Shown here: in pieces, positions 47,643 to 58,559 of the stretch | Numbering within the stretch: position 1 is the first letter of the stretch | Layout: every line of letters begins with the position of its first letter | Assembly: GCA_038502445.1 (NCBI GenBank) | Contig: JAHLJS010000005.1 | Coordinates: forward strand, 81,656,969-81,720,968 | Reading direction: 5' to 3' | Length of the DNA: 64,000 nucleotides | DNA from: Eremochloa ophiuroides | Lineage: Eukaryota > Streptophyta > Magnoliopsida > Poales > Poaceae | Made by a program: the position numbers and the translations under genes | The notes under the pieces: generated by a model | What the model saw: the letters and a program-made list of their open reading frames with translations, nothing else | Told to the model about the DNA's origin: nothing | Databases searched by the model: none

Positions 47643-50600
47643 ATGTCACAGATGGTGGACACAAGGAGTGGAAACACAGGTGGCAGGAATCCACCACCAC
47701 CCCCGCCTGTGTCAATGGAAAAATTGATGGCCATGCAGACACAACTCATGCAGCAGATGGCGCAGGCCATGCAAAATGCTCAAAACAATCTTCCGCCGCC
47801 GGTTCCTCATCAAGTTCGTGACAAACGAGGGGAATTTCTGAAGGGCCATCCGCCTACTTTCAGCAGTTCACCGGACCCACTCGAAGCCGATGATTGGCTC
47901 CGTGCGGTGGAGCGACAGCTTGATATTGCTCAATGCAATGACCATGAAAAAGTCCTGTATGCTTCAGGACAGCTCCAGGGACCCGCCCTTGATTGGTGGG
48001 AGGCATTCTATGCTGGTCATGCCAACGCCGATCAAATCACTTGGCAGGAATTTCGCAACAGTTTTCGCTCGCATCACGTGCCAGCCGGAATCATGAGGCT
48101 CAAGAGAAAGGAATTCCTCTCTCTTAAGATGGGAAGCATGTCAGTGAGTGAATATAGAGACAAGTTCATTCAGCTTTCTCGCTATGCCCCACATGATGTG
48201 GAGGATGACCAGGACAAGCAAGAACTCTTCATGGAAGGGTTAAATGATAGTATTCAGTATCAGCTACTCTCGCACACATTTGAGAATTTTCAAAAACTTG
48301 TTGACAAGGCTCTCGTGATTGAGAGTAAAAGGCGTGATATGGAGATGAAGAAGCGTAAGCTTCAGGAAAGGAAGTCAGGCAGCAACAGCCGCGCTCGCTA
48401 CAACCAGCCCCAGGGTAATCAGCAGAGGTACCAGGGTCAGCACTCTGGGACCAACCGCTCGCAGTTTCAGTCTCAAAACTCGCCACAGCAGTCGCAGTAC
48501 CGTGCTCAGGGTTCCCGACCGAATCAAGCCGGAAACACGCCCGTGAAGTCAAACACCCCCAATGCCTACAACTCCGCCAACATCAATAAATGCTATGTGT
48601 GTGGAGAAATGGGACACATCTCCTACAATTGCCCGAAGAGGGTCAACCAGGGCCCTTTGACCGCCCCCAATAACCAGAAGCTGGGTGTTCATACCCCAAG
48701 TAAGCAGCGCCCGCAGAGAAATGCTCAAGGCAGAGTGAATCATGTGACTTCTGAGTCAGCGCAGGAGGCTTCAGATGTGGTCATCGGTACGTTCTCCGTT
48801 AACTCCTACCCCGCCTCAGTTTTATTTGATTCAGGAGCATCGCATTCTTTTATCTCTGCTCATTTTGTCAAGAAACATGCTATGCTCATGCAACCTATGA
48901 AGAACAATATGGTGGTTAACTCACCCGGGGGTAATATGAGGGCAAGTCTTATGTGTCCGAATGTTAAGCTCAGTATAAGGGGGGTAGGGTTCACAGCAGA
49001 GCTAGTGGTTTTGAATTCCACGGAAATAGATGTAATTCTTGGAATGAACTGGTTGATGGCACATGATGCAGTAATCAAATGTGCCAGCAAAACTATTTTA
49101 TTGAGTACAGAGGCAGGCAAAAGGTACGAGGTCAAAATAATGACATCCACACTAGATGACTGCCAGTTGAATCAGTTGAAGAATATTGCTATTGAGGATC
49201 TTCATATTGTGAATGAATTCCCCGACGTGTTTCCCACCGAATTGCCAGGTATGCCACCTGAACGAGATGTTGAATTTATCATAGAACTATTACCTGGTAC
49301 TGCACCAATAGCAAAAAGACCATATAGAATGGGAGTGAATGAATTAGAAGAATTGAAGAAACAATTGAAGGAGTTACAGGATAAAGGTTACATACGTCCT
49401 AGTTCCTCGCCTTGGGGAGCTCCCGTTTTATTTGTGGAAAAGAAAGATGGTTCGCAAAGGATGTGTATAGATTACAGATCCTTGAATGAAGTGACAATTA
49501 AGAATAAGTATCCGCTGCCAAGAATTGATGATTTGTTTGATCAACTGAAAGGTGCTTGCGTCTTTTCCAAGATTGACTTGAGGTCTGGTTACCATCAGTT
49601 GAGAATTCGTGCATCTGACATTCCAAAGACTGCCTTTACAACGCGATATGGGCTGTATGAATTCACGGTGATGTCATTCGGATTGACAAACGCTCCTGCA
49701 TACTTCATGTATCTGATGAACAATGTTTTTATGGAATACCTAGACAAATTTGTGGTAGTTTTCATAGATGACATTTTGGTATACTCGAAGAATGAAAAAG
49801 AACATGAAGAACACTTGAGGATGGTGCTACAGGAACTCAGAGATCACCAACTCTATGCAAAATTAAGCAAGTGTGAGTTTTGGCTTAAGGAAGTGTCATT
49901 CCTTGGACATATCATCTCAAATGGTGGAGTGGCAGTAGATCCAAAAAAGGTAGAAGATGTAGTGAACTGGAATCCTCCTAAGAATGTGAGTGAAATACGG
50001 AGTTTTCTGGGTATGGCAGGGTACTACCGCAGATTCATTGAAGGGTTCTCGAAGTTAGCAAAACCAATGACCGCTCTACTTGAAAAAGATGCCAAGTTTG
50101 TCTGGTCCGATAAATGTCAAGCAAGCTTCGAAGAATTAAAGAAAAGATTGACCACTGCCCCCGTACTGGTATTACCGGATCTCACCAAGAGTTTCTCTAT
50201 TTATTGTGATGCATCAAGACAAGGTCTAGGCTGTGTTCTTATGCAAGAAGGTAGAGTAGTTGCTTATGCCTCAAGACAGTTGAGAAAACACGAGTTGAAT
50301 TATCCAACCCATGACATAGAGTTGGCAGCAGTTGTTCATGCACTAAAAATATGGAGACATTATTTGATTGGGCATAAGTGTGAAATTTATACTGACCACA
50401 AAAGTTTGAAGTACATATTCACTCAATCAGATCTGAATTTGAGGCAACGCAGATGGCTAGAGTTGATTAAGGATTATGACCTTGATGTACATTATCACCC
50501 TGGGAAAGCGAACGTGGTAGCTGATGCTCTTAGTCGAAAGAGCTATCTGAATATGGCATGCATCTCACAACTACCAAAGGAGTTAAGTGAAGAGTTTGCT

Positions 50601-52112
50601 CACTTGAACCTTGTGATAGTGGCTAATAGCGTGGAACTTATGGTGGAACCTATGCTCGAGAAAGAAATTCGTAAAGGACAATTGGAAGATGAGGATATAA
50701 AGGATATTGCTGAACGCATAGTAATTGGCAAAGCGCCAGGATTTAGACTGGATGATCTAGGAACAGTCTGGTTCGGGAAGAGAATTTGTGTACCTGACAT
50801 AAAAGAAATAAAAGAGATGATTCTGAATGAGGCACATAACTCAGCATATTCCATACATCCGGGAAGTACAAAGATGTATCTCGATCTCAAGGAAAAATAT
50901 TGGTGGTATGGTTTGAAAAGGGATGTGGCAGAATATGTAGCCATATGTGATACGTGCCAAAGAGTTAAGGCAGAGCATCAGAGGCCAGCTGGATTGCTAC
51001 AACCTATGAAAATTCCGGAATGGAAATGGGAAGAAGTTGGAATGGATTTTATAGTGGGTCTACCTCGTACTCAGCGAAGATATGATTCGATATGGGTAAT
51101 CGTGGATCGATTAACGAAGGTTGCACATTTTCTCCCTGTTAAGACAACCTACTCAGGGGCAAGATTGGCTGAACTATACATGGAGAGAATTGTTTGTCTG
51201 CACGGGGTACCTAAAAAGATAGTGTCAGACAGAGGTACTCAATTTACGTCTCAATTCTGGGAAAAGCTTCATGGCTCCTTGGGTACTAAGTTAACCTTCA
51301 GTTCCGCTTACCATCCGCAAACAGATGGGCAGACAGAAAGGATTAACCAGATACTAGAAGATATGTTAAGGGCATGTGCGTTGCAGAATGGAGTTAGTTG
51401 GGATAAAAGTCTACCTTATGCAGAATTCTCGTACAATAACAGCTATCAGAAGAGCTTGAAAATGTCACCCTTTGAAGCACTGTATGGTAGGAAGTGCAGG
51501 ACACCGTTGTTCTGGAATCAGACAGGTGAGACCCAAGTATTTGGTCCCGAAGTATTAAGGCAGGCGGAAGAGCAAGTTCAAACGATCCGCCAAAATCTCA
51601 GAGTTGCGCAATCAAGACAGAAAAGCTATGCAGATACAAGAAGAAGAGATTTAGAATTTAAAATTGGAGATTTTGTTTATCTCAAAGTATCACCCATGAG
51701 AGGAGTTAAGCGGTTCCATGCCAAAGGAAAACTATCACCAAGGTATGTGGGACCATTTAAAATACTGTCGAGAAGAGGAGAAGTGGCATATCAGCTTGAA
51801 CTGCCCGAAAGTTTGCCGGGTGTGCATGATGTTTTCCATGTATCACAATTGAAAAAGTGTTTGCGTGTACCCGAAGAAGGAATTCCCTTAGAAGAATTGA
51901 AACTGAAGGAAAATCTCACTTATACAGAGTATCCTATCAGAATCTTAGAAACGGCAGAGAGAATTACTCGGAGTAAGATTATCAAGATGTGTAAAGTTCA
52001 GTGGAACCGCCACTCAGAGGATGAGGCCACTTGGGAAAGAGAAGAAGATCTCAGGGCAGCTCATCCTCAACTATTTGAGTCTGCCGAATCTCGAGGACGA
52101 GATTTATTTTAA
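47643..52112 (+). CDS. Inner element gag-pol polyprotein (1,489 aa) with chromodomain-like C-terminus
   Basis: One uninterrupted frame encodes, in order: Gag (about residues 70-230, with WLRAVERQLD and ALDWWEAF), a CCHC knuckle CYVCGEMGHISYNC (317-330), aspartic protease LFDSGASHSF (Asp396), reverse transcriptase with FIDDILVYS (Asp709/Asp710), RNase H (YCDASRQGLG, Asp856), an integrase HHCC zinc domain (about 1065-1110) and a DDE core (Asp1135, Asp1196, Glu1232). A GPY-type motif RYVGPF (about 1366) follows, then a chromodomain-like C-terminus with KVQWNRHSEDEATWE (about 1,440-1,485). All catalytic residues are present. The second Met (47652, MVDTRSG) is an alternative start. Chromodomains of such integrases target heterochromatin marks. 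The stop codon overlaps the polypurine tract. Confidence 0.95.
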   Translation: MSQMVDTRSGNTGGRNPPPPPPVSMEKLMAMQTQLMQQMAQAMQNAQNNLPPPVPHQVRDKRGEFLKGHPPTFSSSPDPLEADDWLRAVERQLDIAQCNDHEKVLYASGQLQGPALDWWEAFYAGHANADQITWQEFRNSFRSHHVPAGIMRLKRKEFLSLKMGSMSVSEYRDKFIQLSRYAPHDVEDDQDKQELFMEGLNDSIQYQLLSHTFENFQKLVDKALVIESKRRDMEMKKRKLQERKSGSNSRARYNQPQGNQQRYQGQHSGTNRSQFQSQNSPQQSQYRAQGSRPNQAGNTPVKSNTPNAYNSANINKCYVCGEMGHISYNCPKRVNQGPLTAPNNQKLGVHTPSKQRPQRNAQGRVNHVTSESAQEASDVVIGTFSVNSYPASVLFDSGASHSFISAHFVKKHAMLMQPMKNNMVVNSPGGNMRASLMCPNVKLSIRGVGFTAELVVLNSTEIDVILGMNWLMAHDAVIKCASKTILLSTEAGKRYEVKIMTSTLDDCQLNQLKNIAIEDLHIVNEFPDVFPTELPGMPPERDVEFIIELLPGTAPIAKRPYRMGVNELEELKKQLKELQDKGYIRPSSSPWGAPVLFVEKKDGSQRMCIDYRSLNEVTIKNKYPLPRIDDLFDQLKGACVFSKIDLRSGYHQLRIRASDIPKTAFTTRYGLYEFTVMSFGLTNAPAYFMYLMNNVFMEYLDKFVVVFIDDILVYSKNEKEHEEHLRMVLQELRDHQLYAKLSKCEFWLKEVSFLGHIISNGGVAVDPKKVEDVVNWNPPKNVSEIRSFLGMAGYYRRFIEGFSKLAKPMTALLEKDAKFVWSDKCQASFEELKKRLTTAPVLVLPDLTKSFSIYCDASRQGLGCVLMQEGRVVAYASRQLRKHELNYPTHDIELAAVVHALKIWRHYLIGHKCEIYTDHKSLKYIFTQSDLNLRQRRWLELIKDYDLDVHYHPGKANVVADALSRKSYLNMACISQLPKELSEEFAHLNLVIVANSVELMVEPMLEKEIRKGQLEDEDIKDIAERIVIGKAPGFRLDDLGTVWFGKRICVPDIKEIKEMILNEAHNSAYSIHPGSTKMYLDLKEKYWWYGLKRDVAEYVAICDTCQRVKAEHQRPAGLLQPMKIPEWKWEEVGMDFIVGLPRTQRRYDSIWVIVDRLTKVAHFLPVKTTYSGARLAELYMERIVCLHGVPKKIVSDRGTQFTSQFWEKLHGSLGTKLTFSSAYHPQTDGQTERINQILEDMLRACALQNGVSWDKSLPYAEFSYNNSYQKSLKMSPFEALYGRKCRTPLFWNQTGETQVFGPEVLRQAEEQVQTIRQNLRVAQSRQKSYADTRRRDLEFKIGDFVYLKVSPMRGVKRFHAKGKLSPRYVGPFKILSRRGEVAYQLELPESLPGVHDVFHVSQLKKCLRVPEEGIPLEELKLKENLTYTEYPIRILETAERITRSKIIKMCKVQWNRHSEDEATWEREEDLRAAHPQLFESAESRGRDLF

Positions 52113-52124
52113 GGGGGGTAGGTT
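52111..52124 (+). other. Polypurine tract of the inner element
   Basis: AAGGGGGGTAGGTT lies directly before the 3' LTR and primes plus-strand DNA synthesis. It begins within the gag-pol stop codon. Confidence 0.85.
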
Positions 52125-55072
52125 TGTAACACCCTAAAAATCACTTTTGGAAATTAGGAATTAAAATTTTGCCAAACAATTACATTTCCCTATCTTGATT
52201 TAACTAGGCAAATAATAATTTTTATAAATAATAGGAGAGCTTGGTAATTATTGTTGCATACATGCTGGTGCATTTTATTTATGCTTAAGTGCAGGCTAGG
52301 TTGTTTGGAAAATATTTCAAAAATTCAAATTCAAGAGTGTGAAGGTTTATGAAATTAGAAAAGAAAAACTCTTTTCTTTTCCCTCCCCCTCCCTCTCTCT
52401 TTCGGCCCAGGCCGCAGCCGGCCCAGCCTGCCTCCCTTCCTTTCCCTCGCGCGCGCGCAGGCGTGTGGGCCGCGCCCCGGCCCAAACTGCGCAGCCAGCC
52501 CGCTGCGCTGCCCTCCCTCTCTCTGGCCATTCGGGCCCGCCTGTCGGCCGCACGCGCGCGCTGCTCGCGCGGGCCCACGCGTCAGCGACCGGGCGCCCCA
52601 TCCCCTACCTCGCGACGGTTGGGCACCGCCGCCGCCGTCTCGCCTCCCGAAACCGCCGCCGCGGTGGCGTTAATGGCCGCCCAGCCACCCCGAGCGCTCG
52701 GTGGAGCACTCGCGCCCCTTCACCGCCTCCATTCAAGCCTATAAAGCCGAAGGCGAGCCCCTCGGTCCCCTCCTTTCGCACCTAGCCGCCACCACAGAGC
52801 GCCGCCGCACGCCGGAGTCCCTCCGGTGACCCTCCGCCATCCCTGTTGCGCCGAATCGCCATCCCAGGTGAAGCCGCGTTCGCCTGTGACCATGCCAAGC
52901 CCTTCTTTCCCCCATTCCGTATGATTTCATGCTCACCCGAGCTTCTCCCTTCCTCTGCAGATCGCCACCGTCGTCGAGCTCTGCCTTGGTGAGCTCCTCC
53001 GCCGAAGCCGAGCCCATTTTCGAGTTCGCCTCGGTTTCCTCTTCCCTCCGGTGCCCTTCGATTAGCGTTCGGTGCCCCGGAACCTCCCCGTTCGCGTGCG
53101 CCGACGAGCTTCGTGAGCCCGTCCATGGCGCCGCCGTCTGCAGTGCCTCGGTGGCCCTTCCCGTGCCCCTTTCCGTGTTCGCCGTCGTCACCGCGTCCCT
53201 CCGGTGCCCTCTGCATAGCGAACCGAGGCCGCTAACGCCTTCCCGGGCGCCCGCCGGCGAGCACCGCCGCGCCGCCCATGGTGCGCCGCTGCACGGCCGC
53301 CGCTCAGGCAAGCCGCGCCCCCCACTGGCCGTGTGCTCCGTCCACCGTGAACCAGGGGGGACAGCCTCGCACGCCCGGTCCACCACGGAGCCATGGACCG
53401 CGCCAACCCCTGCCCGCCACGTGGCCGGCCTGCCGGCCACCGGCGCGGCAGTCCTGCCGCTTTTGTATCCTAGCCCCTGCGTTTTTAGGAAATTGACCCG
53501 CAGTCCAAACCAGTTCAAAAGTAATTCAAAAGAGGCCCTGTTTCTTTCGGTTTAGCCCCTGGAAAATGGTTTTAGCCATATCTTTCTCATTTTAGCTCCG
53601 TTTTCGGTGATCCACATATCTACGTGATCGTAGAGACGAGTAGAATAATTCTATTTTATTATTTTCTATCTTTTGATGTATGGTGTATTGTTCTAATAGT
53701 GTTCTATATGTTTCTATGCATGTGATGAATGGATTGATGCTTGATTGGTGTTGTTCGTGATATTAGAGGCTGAGTTCTTCGAAGAGAACGATTGTGAGCA
53801 ATTCCGGGAGCAAGCGGATTATCAAGGCAAGTGTATATATGGTTTCCTTGTTACCTATGGAAAATACTATCACTATAATCATGTGCATATATCCAACTTG
53901 TTGAACCATAGGATTTACCTAGTATATTTTGTACCTATTACCTTGTTATACCTATGGGGGTTTGCATTAAGCTGTGCAGTGCTTCGCTCAACCAAGGATT
54001 ATTATTAATGATGGTTAACTACTTTATGCAACTTGATAAAATGTGCTTTTTAGCAACATGGATTAGAAACTAGAGCTGGGAACACCTTTTGAGCTCTAGT
54101 CACCTCCGCTCGGAACTTTACTTAAAGCGGCCACCCAGGAATATCCCGTACAACCATGAGAATCACATGGCTCTGGTCTTAGATGAGTAACTAGATCTTC
54201 TCTATCTTGTTAGTAGTTACCGAAAGGCGCTAGAGGGGGGTCTAGGTTCAAGAATGGGTTCCGAGCCTGTCAAGATGTGTGCTGGGCTGCGGTCACATGG
54301 TGTGCCATTCTTGAAGGGGGCCTCCATTCGCCTTGCCGAAACCTTGCGTCTACTAACTTGTTAGAGCGACTAGTGAAAGGCTTCGTAGTGGTTCCCTGCC
54401 CGCTCACCTTGGCAGTGTTTGTGGGTCGACGGGCCCCGGGCATCTGGGAATTCACGACTCATGGTGAAAGTGTACACACTCTGCAGAGTTTGATCAAACT
54501 GATATATCAGCCGTGCTCTCGGTCATGAGCGGCCTGGATCCTTTTTGTTGGGTCTGTTGTTCGGAGGATTTTTGGAGAAATGTCAACTTGATTAAATGAT
54601 GATAACTTTGGGCTAAGGGATATTCTATAATTTAGATAAACAGGATAGTAATAAAAGTTGACCAACTAAAACTAAACTGCAGCTAAGCTATATATATAGC
54701 CTTTTGAGCCTTGCATTCCCCATTATATACTTGCTGAGCTGGGTGAGCTGACGCTTGTCGTTGTTCACCAAATTATCAAAAATCCCGAATGGGTACCAGA
54801 CGATGATGATGAGTTTGTGGAGTTTCCGGAGGACATCCAGGATCCATGAAGATGGTGTGCCCCCAGTCAGTGTCCCTGTGGTTTGAGAGCCTCGCCAGGA
54901 CGTATCCGTTGTAATAAAAGCCGTTGGCTATGATGTGAACCTTCTATGATGTAATAAGTTAAATACTCGTTGTTCGTGCATAATGACGTTCAATTTGTGG
55001 TATATGTGGTTTTGGGCTTCCTGGGTCCACATATACTCTCGTTCGGATTTCTTCGAAAATCCGGGTGTTACA
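52125..55072 (+). repeat. 3' LTR of the inner chromovirus
   Basis: It is 2,948 bp, the same length as the 5' LTR at a constant offset of 9,301 bp. The only difference noticed is C at 52574 versus T at 43273. It is followed by ATGAC, the right target duplication. Confidence 0.95.
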
Positions 55073-56524
55073 ATGACCGTCCCGAACTACACCTACCTCA
55101 AACTCAAGATGCCGGGGCCCAAGGGGGTCATCACCGTCGGCGCCTCCTACCAGTGCGACGTTGAGAGCTGCGAATATGACAACGCACTGGTGGAGTCCAA
55201 GGCCCTCATCGCCGACCTCGAGGAGCTGGCCAAGGAGGTTCCTGACCCCAAGAAGGCCACGGGCACGTTTCGAGCCCGTCGAAGGGGTGAAGGAGGTGCC
55301 CTTCAACCCCGGCTCGACCGATGGCAAGGTGCTGAAGATCAGCGCCACCCTCGACCCGAAATAGAAAGCCGTGCTCGTCGACTTCCTTCACAAGCATGCC
55401 GACGTGTTTGCTTGGAGTCCCTCGGACATGCCAGGCATCCCGAGGGAGGTCACCGAGCACTCCTTGGACATCCGGGTCGGGTCCAAGCCGGTGAAGCAAC
55501 GCCTGCGCCGACTCGACGAGGAGAAGCACCGGGCCATCGGGGAGAAGGTGCAGAAGCTTTTGGCGGCCGGATTCATCAAGGAGGTCTTCCATCCAGAGTG
55601 GTTAGCTAATCTTGTCTTAGTTAAGAAAAAGAATGGAAAATGGAGAATGTGTGTAGATTACACTAGTTTAAATAAAGCTTATTCTAAATATCCATTTCCA
55701 TTACCTCGTATCGATCAAATAGTTGATTCCACCGCTGGTTGCGAACGTCTTTGTTTTCTTGATGCATATTCCGGTTACCATCAAATTCGTATGAAAGAGT
55801 TTGACGAACTAGCGACTTCTTTCATCACTCCCTTTGGCACATATTGCTACGTAACCATGCCATTCGTCCTCAAAAACGCAGGCGCGACTTACCAACGTTG
55901 CATGCTCAAAGTTTTTGGGGACCTCATCGGACGAACCGTTGAGGCTTACGTAGACGATATCGTGATAAAATCTAGAAAGGCAGACGACTTGGTTGCCGAC
56001 CTAGAAGAGGCGTTCAAATGCCTCAAAAAGAGAAACATAAAACTCAACCCCGAGAAATACGTTTTTGGGGTTCCCCGGGGCAAGCTGCTCGGGTTTATCG
56101 TTTTCGAGCGTGGCATCGAGGCCAACCCGGAAAAGATATCGGCCATCACACGAATGGGACTGATCCACAACCTCAAAGGCGTACAAAGGCTGATGGGGTG
56201 TCTTGCAGCCCTAAGCCGGTTCATTTCGCGACTCGGCGAGAAGAGGCTGCCTCTGTATCGGCTGGTGAAGAAAACCGAGCACTTCACTTGGACCTCCGAG
56301 GCCCAGGAAGCCCTCGATAGGCTTAAGACTCTGCTTTCGGAAGCTCCGGTGCTCGTGCCACCCACTAAAGGGGAGGACCTCCTGTTATACATCGCCGCCA
56401 CTAACCAAGTTGTGAGTGCAGCGATCGTCGTAGAGCGGCAGGAGGAAGGACACGCACTGCCAGTCCAGCGACCAGTCTACTTCATTAGCGAAGTCTTGTC
56501 CGAAACCAAGACGCGCTGCCCCTA
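55073..56524 (+). pseudogene. Outer element pol: protease end, reverse transcriptase and RNase H
   Basis: The frame continues from the protease part at 42,823. A shift occurs near 55,262 and a stop near 55,364. From 55,371 an open run of 384 codons holds the RT: FAWSPSDMPGIPREVTEHSL, VKKKNGKWRMCVDYTSLNKA, FLDAYSGYHQIRM, PFGTYCYVTMPF and the catalytic YVDDIV. It ends in the classical RNase H start (LLLYIAATNQVVSAAIV) at a stop at 56,523-56,525. The RT core (about 55,600-55,850) is markedly AT-rich compared with its GC-rich surroundings. Confidence 0.85.
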
Positions 56525-57160
56525 GATCCAGAAGCTGGTGTATGCGATCGTCCTCGCTCAGCGCAAGTTGCGACACTACTTCGAATCCCACCCCGTGACC
56601 GTGGTATCATCCTTCCCCTCGAGGAGGTGATCCAGAATCGGGAGACGATTGGGAGGATCGCTAAGTGGGCTATCGAGCTCATGGGCGATGGCATCACCTA
56701 TGCGCCACGCAAGGCCATCAAGTCCTAAGTGCTGGCGGACTTCGTGGCAGAGTGGACTGAAACGCAACTACCACCGCTCCCCACCCAAGAGGAGTATTGG
56801 GTCATGTACTTCGACGGGTCGATGATGAAGACTGGTGCCGGCACGGGCATAGTCTTCGTCTCACCTCTCGGGGTCCGGCTCTCGTCAATGGACTCCACAT
56901 TGCCATTGAACTAGGAATTAGGCGCCTCGAGGTTCGAGGAGATTCTTAGCTCATCGTGGACCAGGTGATGAAGGAGTCAACGTGCCACAACCCCAACATG
57001 GCCGCCTACTACAAGCCGGTGCGGCTGCTCGAGGAAACATTCGATGGCCTTAAGCTCAACCATGTCGCACGCAGGTACAACGAAGAGGCCGACGAGCTGG
57101 CAAAAATCGCGTCTGAAAGGGCCTCAGTCCCGACAGGCGTATTTACCAACGATCTCTACA
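56525..57160 (+). pseudogene. Outer element RNase H C-terminus and second RNase H, with internal deletion
   Basis: After the stop, the frame continues IQKLVYAIVLAQRKLRHYF. A further region reads WVMYFDGSMMKTGAGTGIVF, the start of the extra (archaeal-like) RNase H typical of Tat elements. The next segment jumps to NGLHIAIELGIRRLEVRGDS, so roughly twenty residues that normally include a catalytic Glu seem lost, with a frameshift. The end (NHVARRYNEEADELAKIAS) is present. Confidence 0.7.
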
Positions 57161-58559
57161 AGCCTTCGGTCGACATCGATCCCTCGGGAGGCAAGGGGAA
57201 AGAGATCCCCGAGCCCCCGGGAGAGCTCAGAGCATCTTCAAGCCACAGAAGTCCCTCGGGGGCTGGCGACCCCTCTGACAAAGAGAAGCTGCCTGGGACG
57301 GAGGCTGAAACCGACGACGAAGCCGAGATGCACGACGACGAGCCAGATTGGCGCGAGCCACTGGTCAGTTGGCTCGTCCGAGGGATTTTGCCCTCGGACA
57401 AGACCAAGGCTCGGCGACTGGCACGCAGAGCTAAGTCCTTCACGATGATCAACGGTGAACTCTACCAGCGTAGCCCTTCCGGGGTCCTGCAGCACTGCAT
57501 CCGCTTCAGTCAAGGCAAGCGCCTGGTTGAGGAGATACACGCTGGGGCCTACGGTCACCACGCCGCGCTAAGGACACTCGTCGGCAACGCCTTTCGACAA
57601 GGCTTCTACTGGCCAACCGCCGTGGCCGACGCTACCGAGGTAGTACGCTCCTGCGAAGGGTGCCAGTACAACGCTCGGCAAACTCATCTCCCGGCCCAAA
57701 CTCTCCAGACGATTTCCATCACTTGGCCTTTCGCCATGCGGGGACTGGATCTTGTCGGGCCCCTCAAGAAGGCGCTCGGGGGCTTCACCCACCTACTTGT
57801 CGCCATCGACAAGTTCTCGAAGTGGATCGAAGCTTGGCCGATTGGCCAGATCAGCTCAACCCAAGTAGTGTTGTTTTTCACCGTTATCGTTCATCGATTT
57901 GGTGTCCCGAACTCCATCATCACCGACAACGGAACGCAGTTCACCGGGAAGAAATTTCTGGCATTCTCCGACGAGCACCACATAAGAGTGGATTGGGCGG
58001 CGGTAGCTCACCCAAGGACGAACAGCCAAGTGGAGCGTGCCAACGGCATGATCCTCCAGGGCCTCAAGCTGAGAATTTTTAACAGGTTGACCAAATTCGG
58101 CAAAAAGTGGCTGACCGAGCTCCCCGCGGTGATATGAGCCTAAGGACCACGCCGAGCCGAGCCACGGGCTTCACGTCTTTCTTCCTGGTCTATGGCGCTG
58201 AGGCTGTGCTCCCCACGGACTTGGAATACGGTGCCCCGAGGGTCAGAGCCTACGACGAGAATGGCAATCAGACCTCTCGGGAGGACGCGCTGAACCAAGT
58301 AGACGAGGCCCGAGACATCGCCTTACAGCACTCGGCCAAGTACCAGCAAACCCTACGCAGGTACCATGCTCGGTGCATCCGAGGTCGAGCCTTCAGCGTA
58401 GGCGCTCTGGTGCTGCGTCTCAAGCAGGACAACAGAGGACGCCACAGGCTAACACCACCGTGGGAAGGGCCATTCGTCATCGCCGAGGTGCTGCACCTTA
58501 GAATGTACAAGCTGGCTGAACGAGAAAGGCGAAGTCTACGACAACGCTTGGAACATTGA
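57160..58559 (+). pseudogene. Outer element integrase, frameshifted
   Basis: An acidic linker is followed by the HHCC zinc region (GAYGHHAALRTLV and CEGCQYNARQTH), then the DDE core with GLDLVGP, TDNGTQFTG and QVERANGM. A stop at about 58,135 follows LPAVI, and the integrase C-terminus continues in another frame (FFLVYGAEAVLPTDLEYGAPRV, then PPWEGPFVIAEV) to 58,559. Catalytic residues are visible but the protein is broken. Confidence 0.85.

Larger units (their letters stand above)
42824..55072 (+). mobile_element. Inner full-length Tekay/Del-like chromovirus, intact and very young
   Basis: This 12,249-bp element has LTRs of equal length (2,948 bp), an initiator-Met-tRNA primer-binding site, ORF0, a single intact gag-pol frame and a polypurine tract. 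It is flanked by ATGAC at 42,819-42,823 and 55,073-55,077. Reading the two LTRs side by side I found one difference (T at 43273, C at 52574); a base-by-base alignment should confirm this. The long LTRs, Met-tRNA primer site, single gag-pol, extra upstream ORF and C-terminal chromodomain fit the Tekay (Del) lineage. All open frames are intact, so it may be autonomous. Confidence 0.92.
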
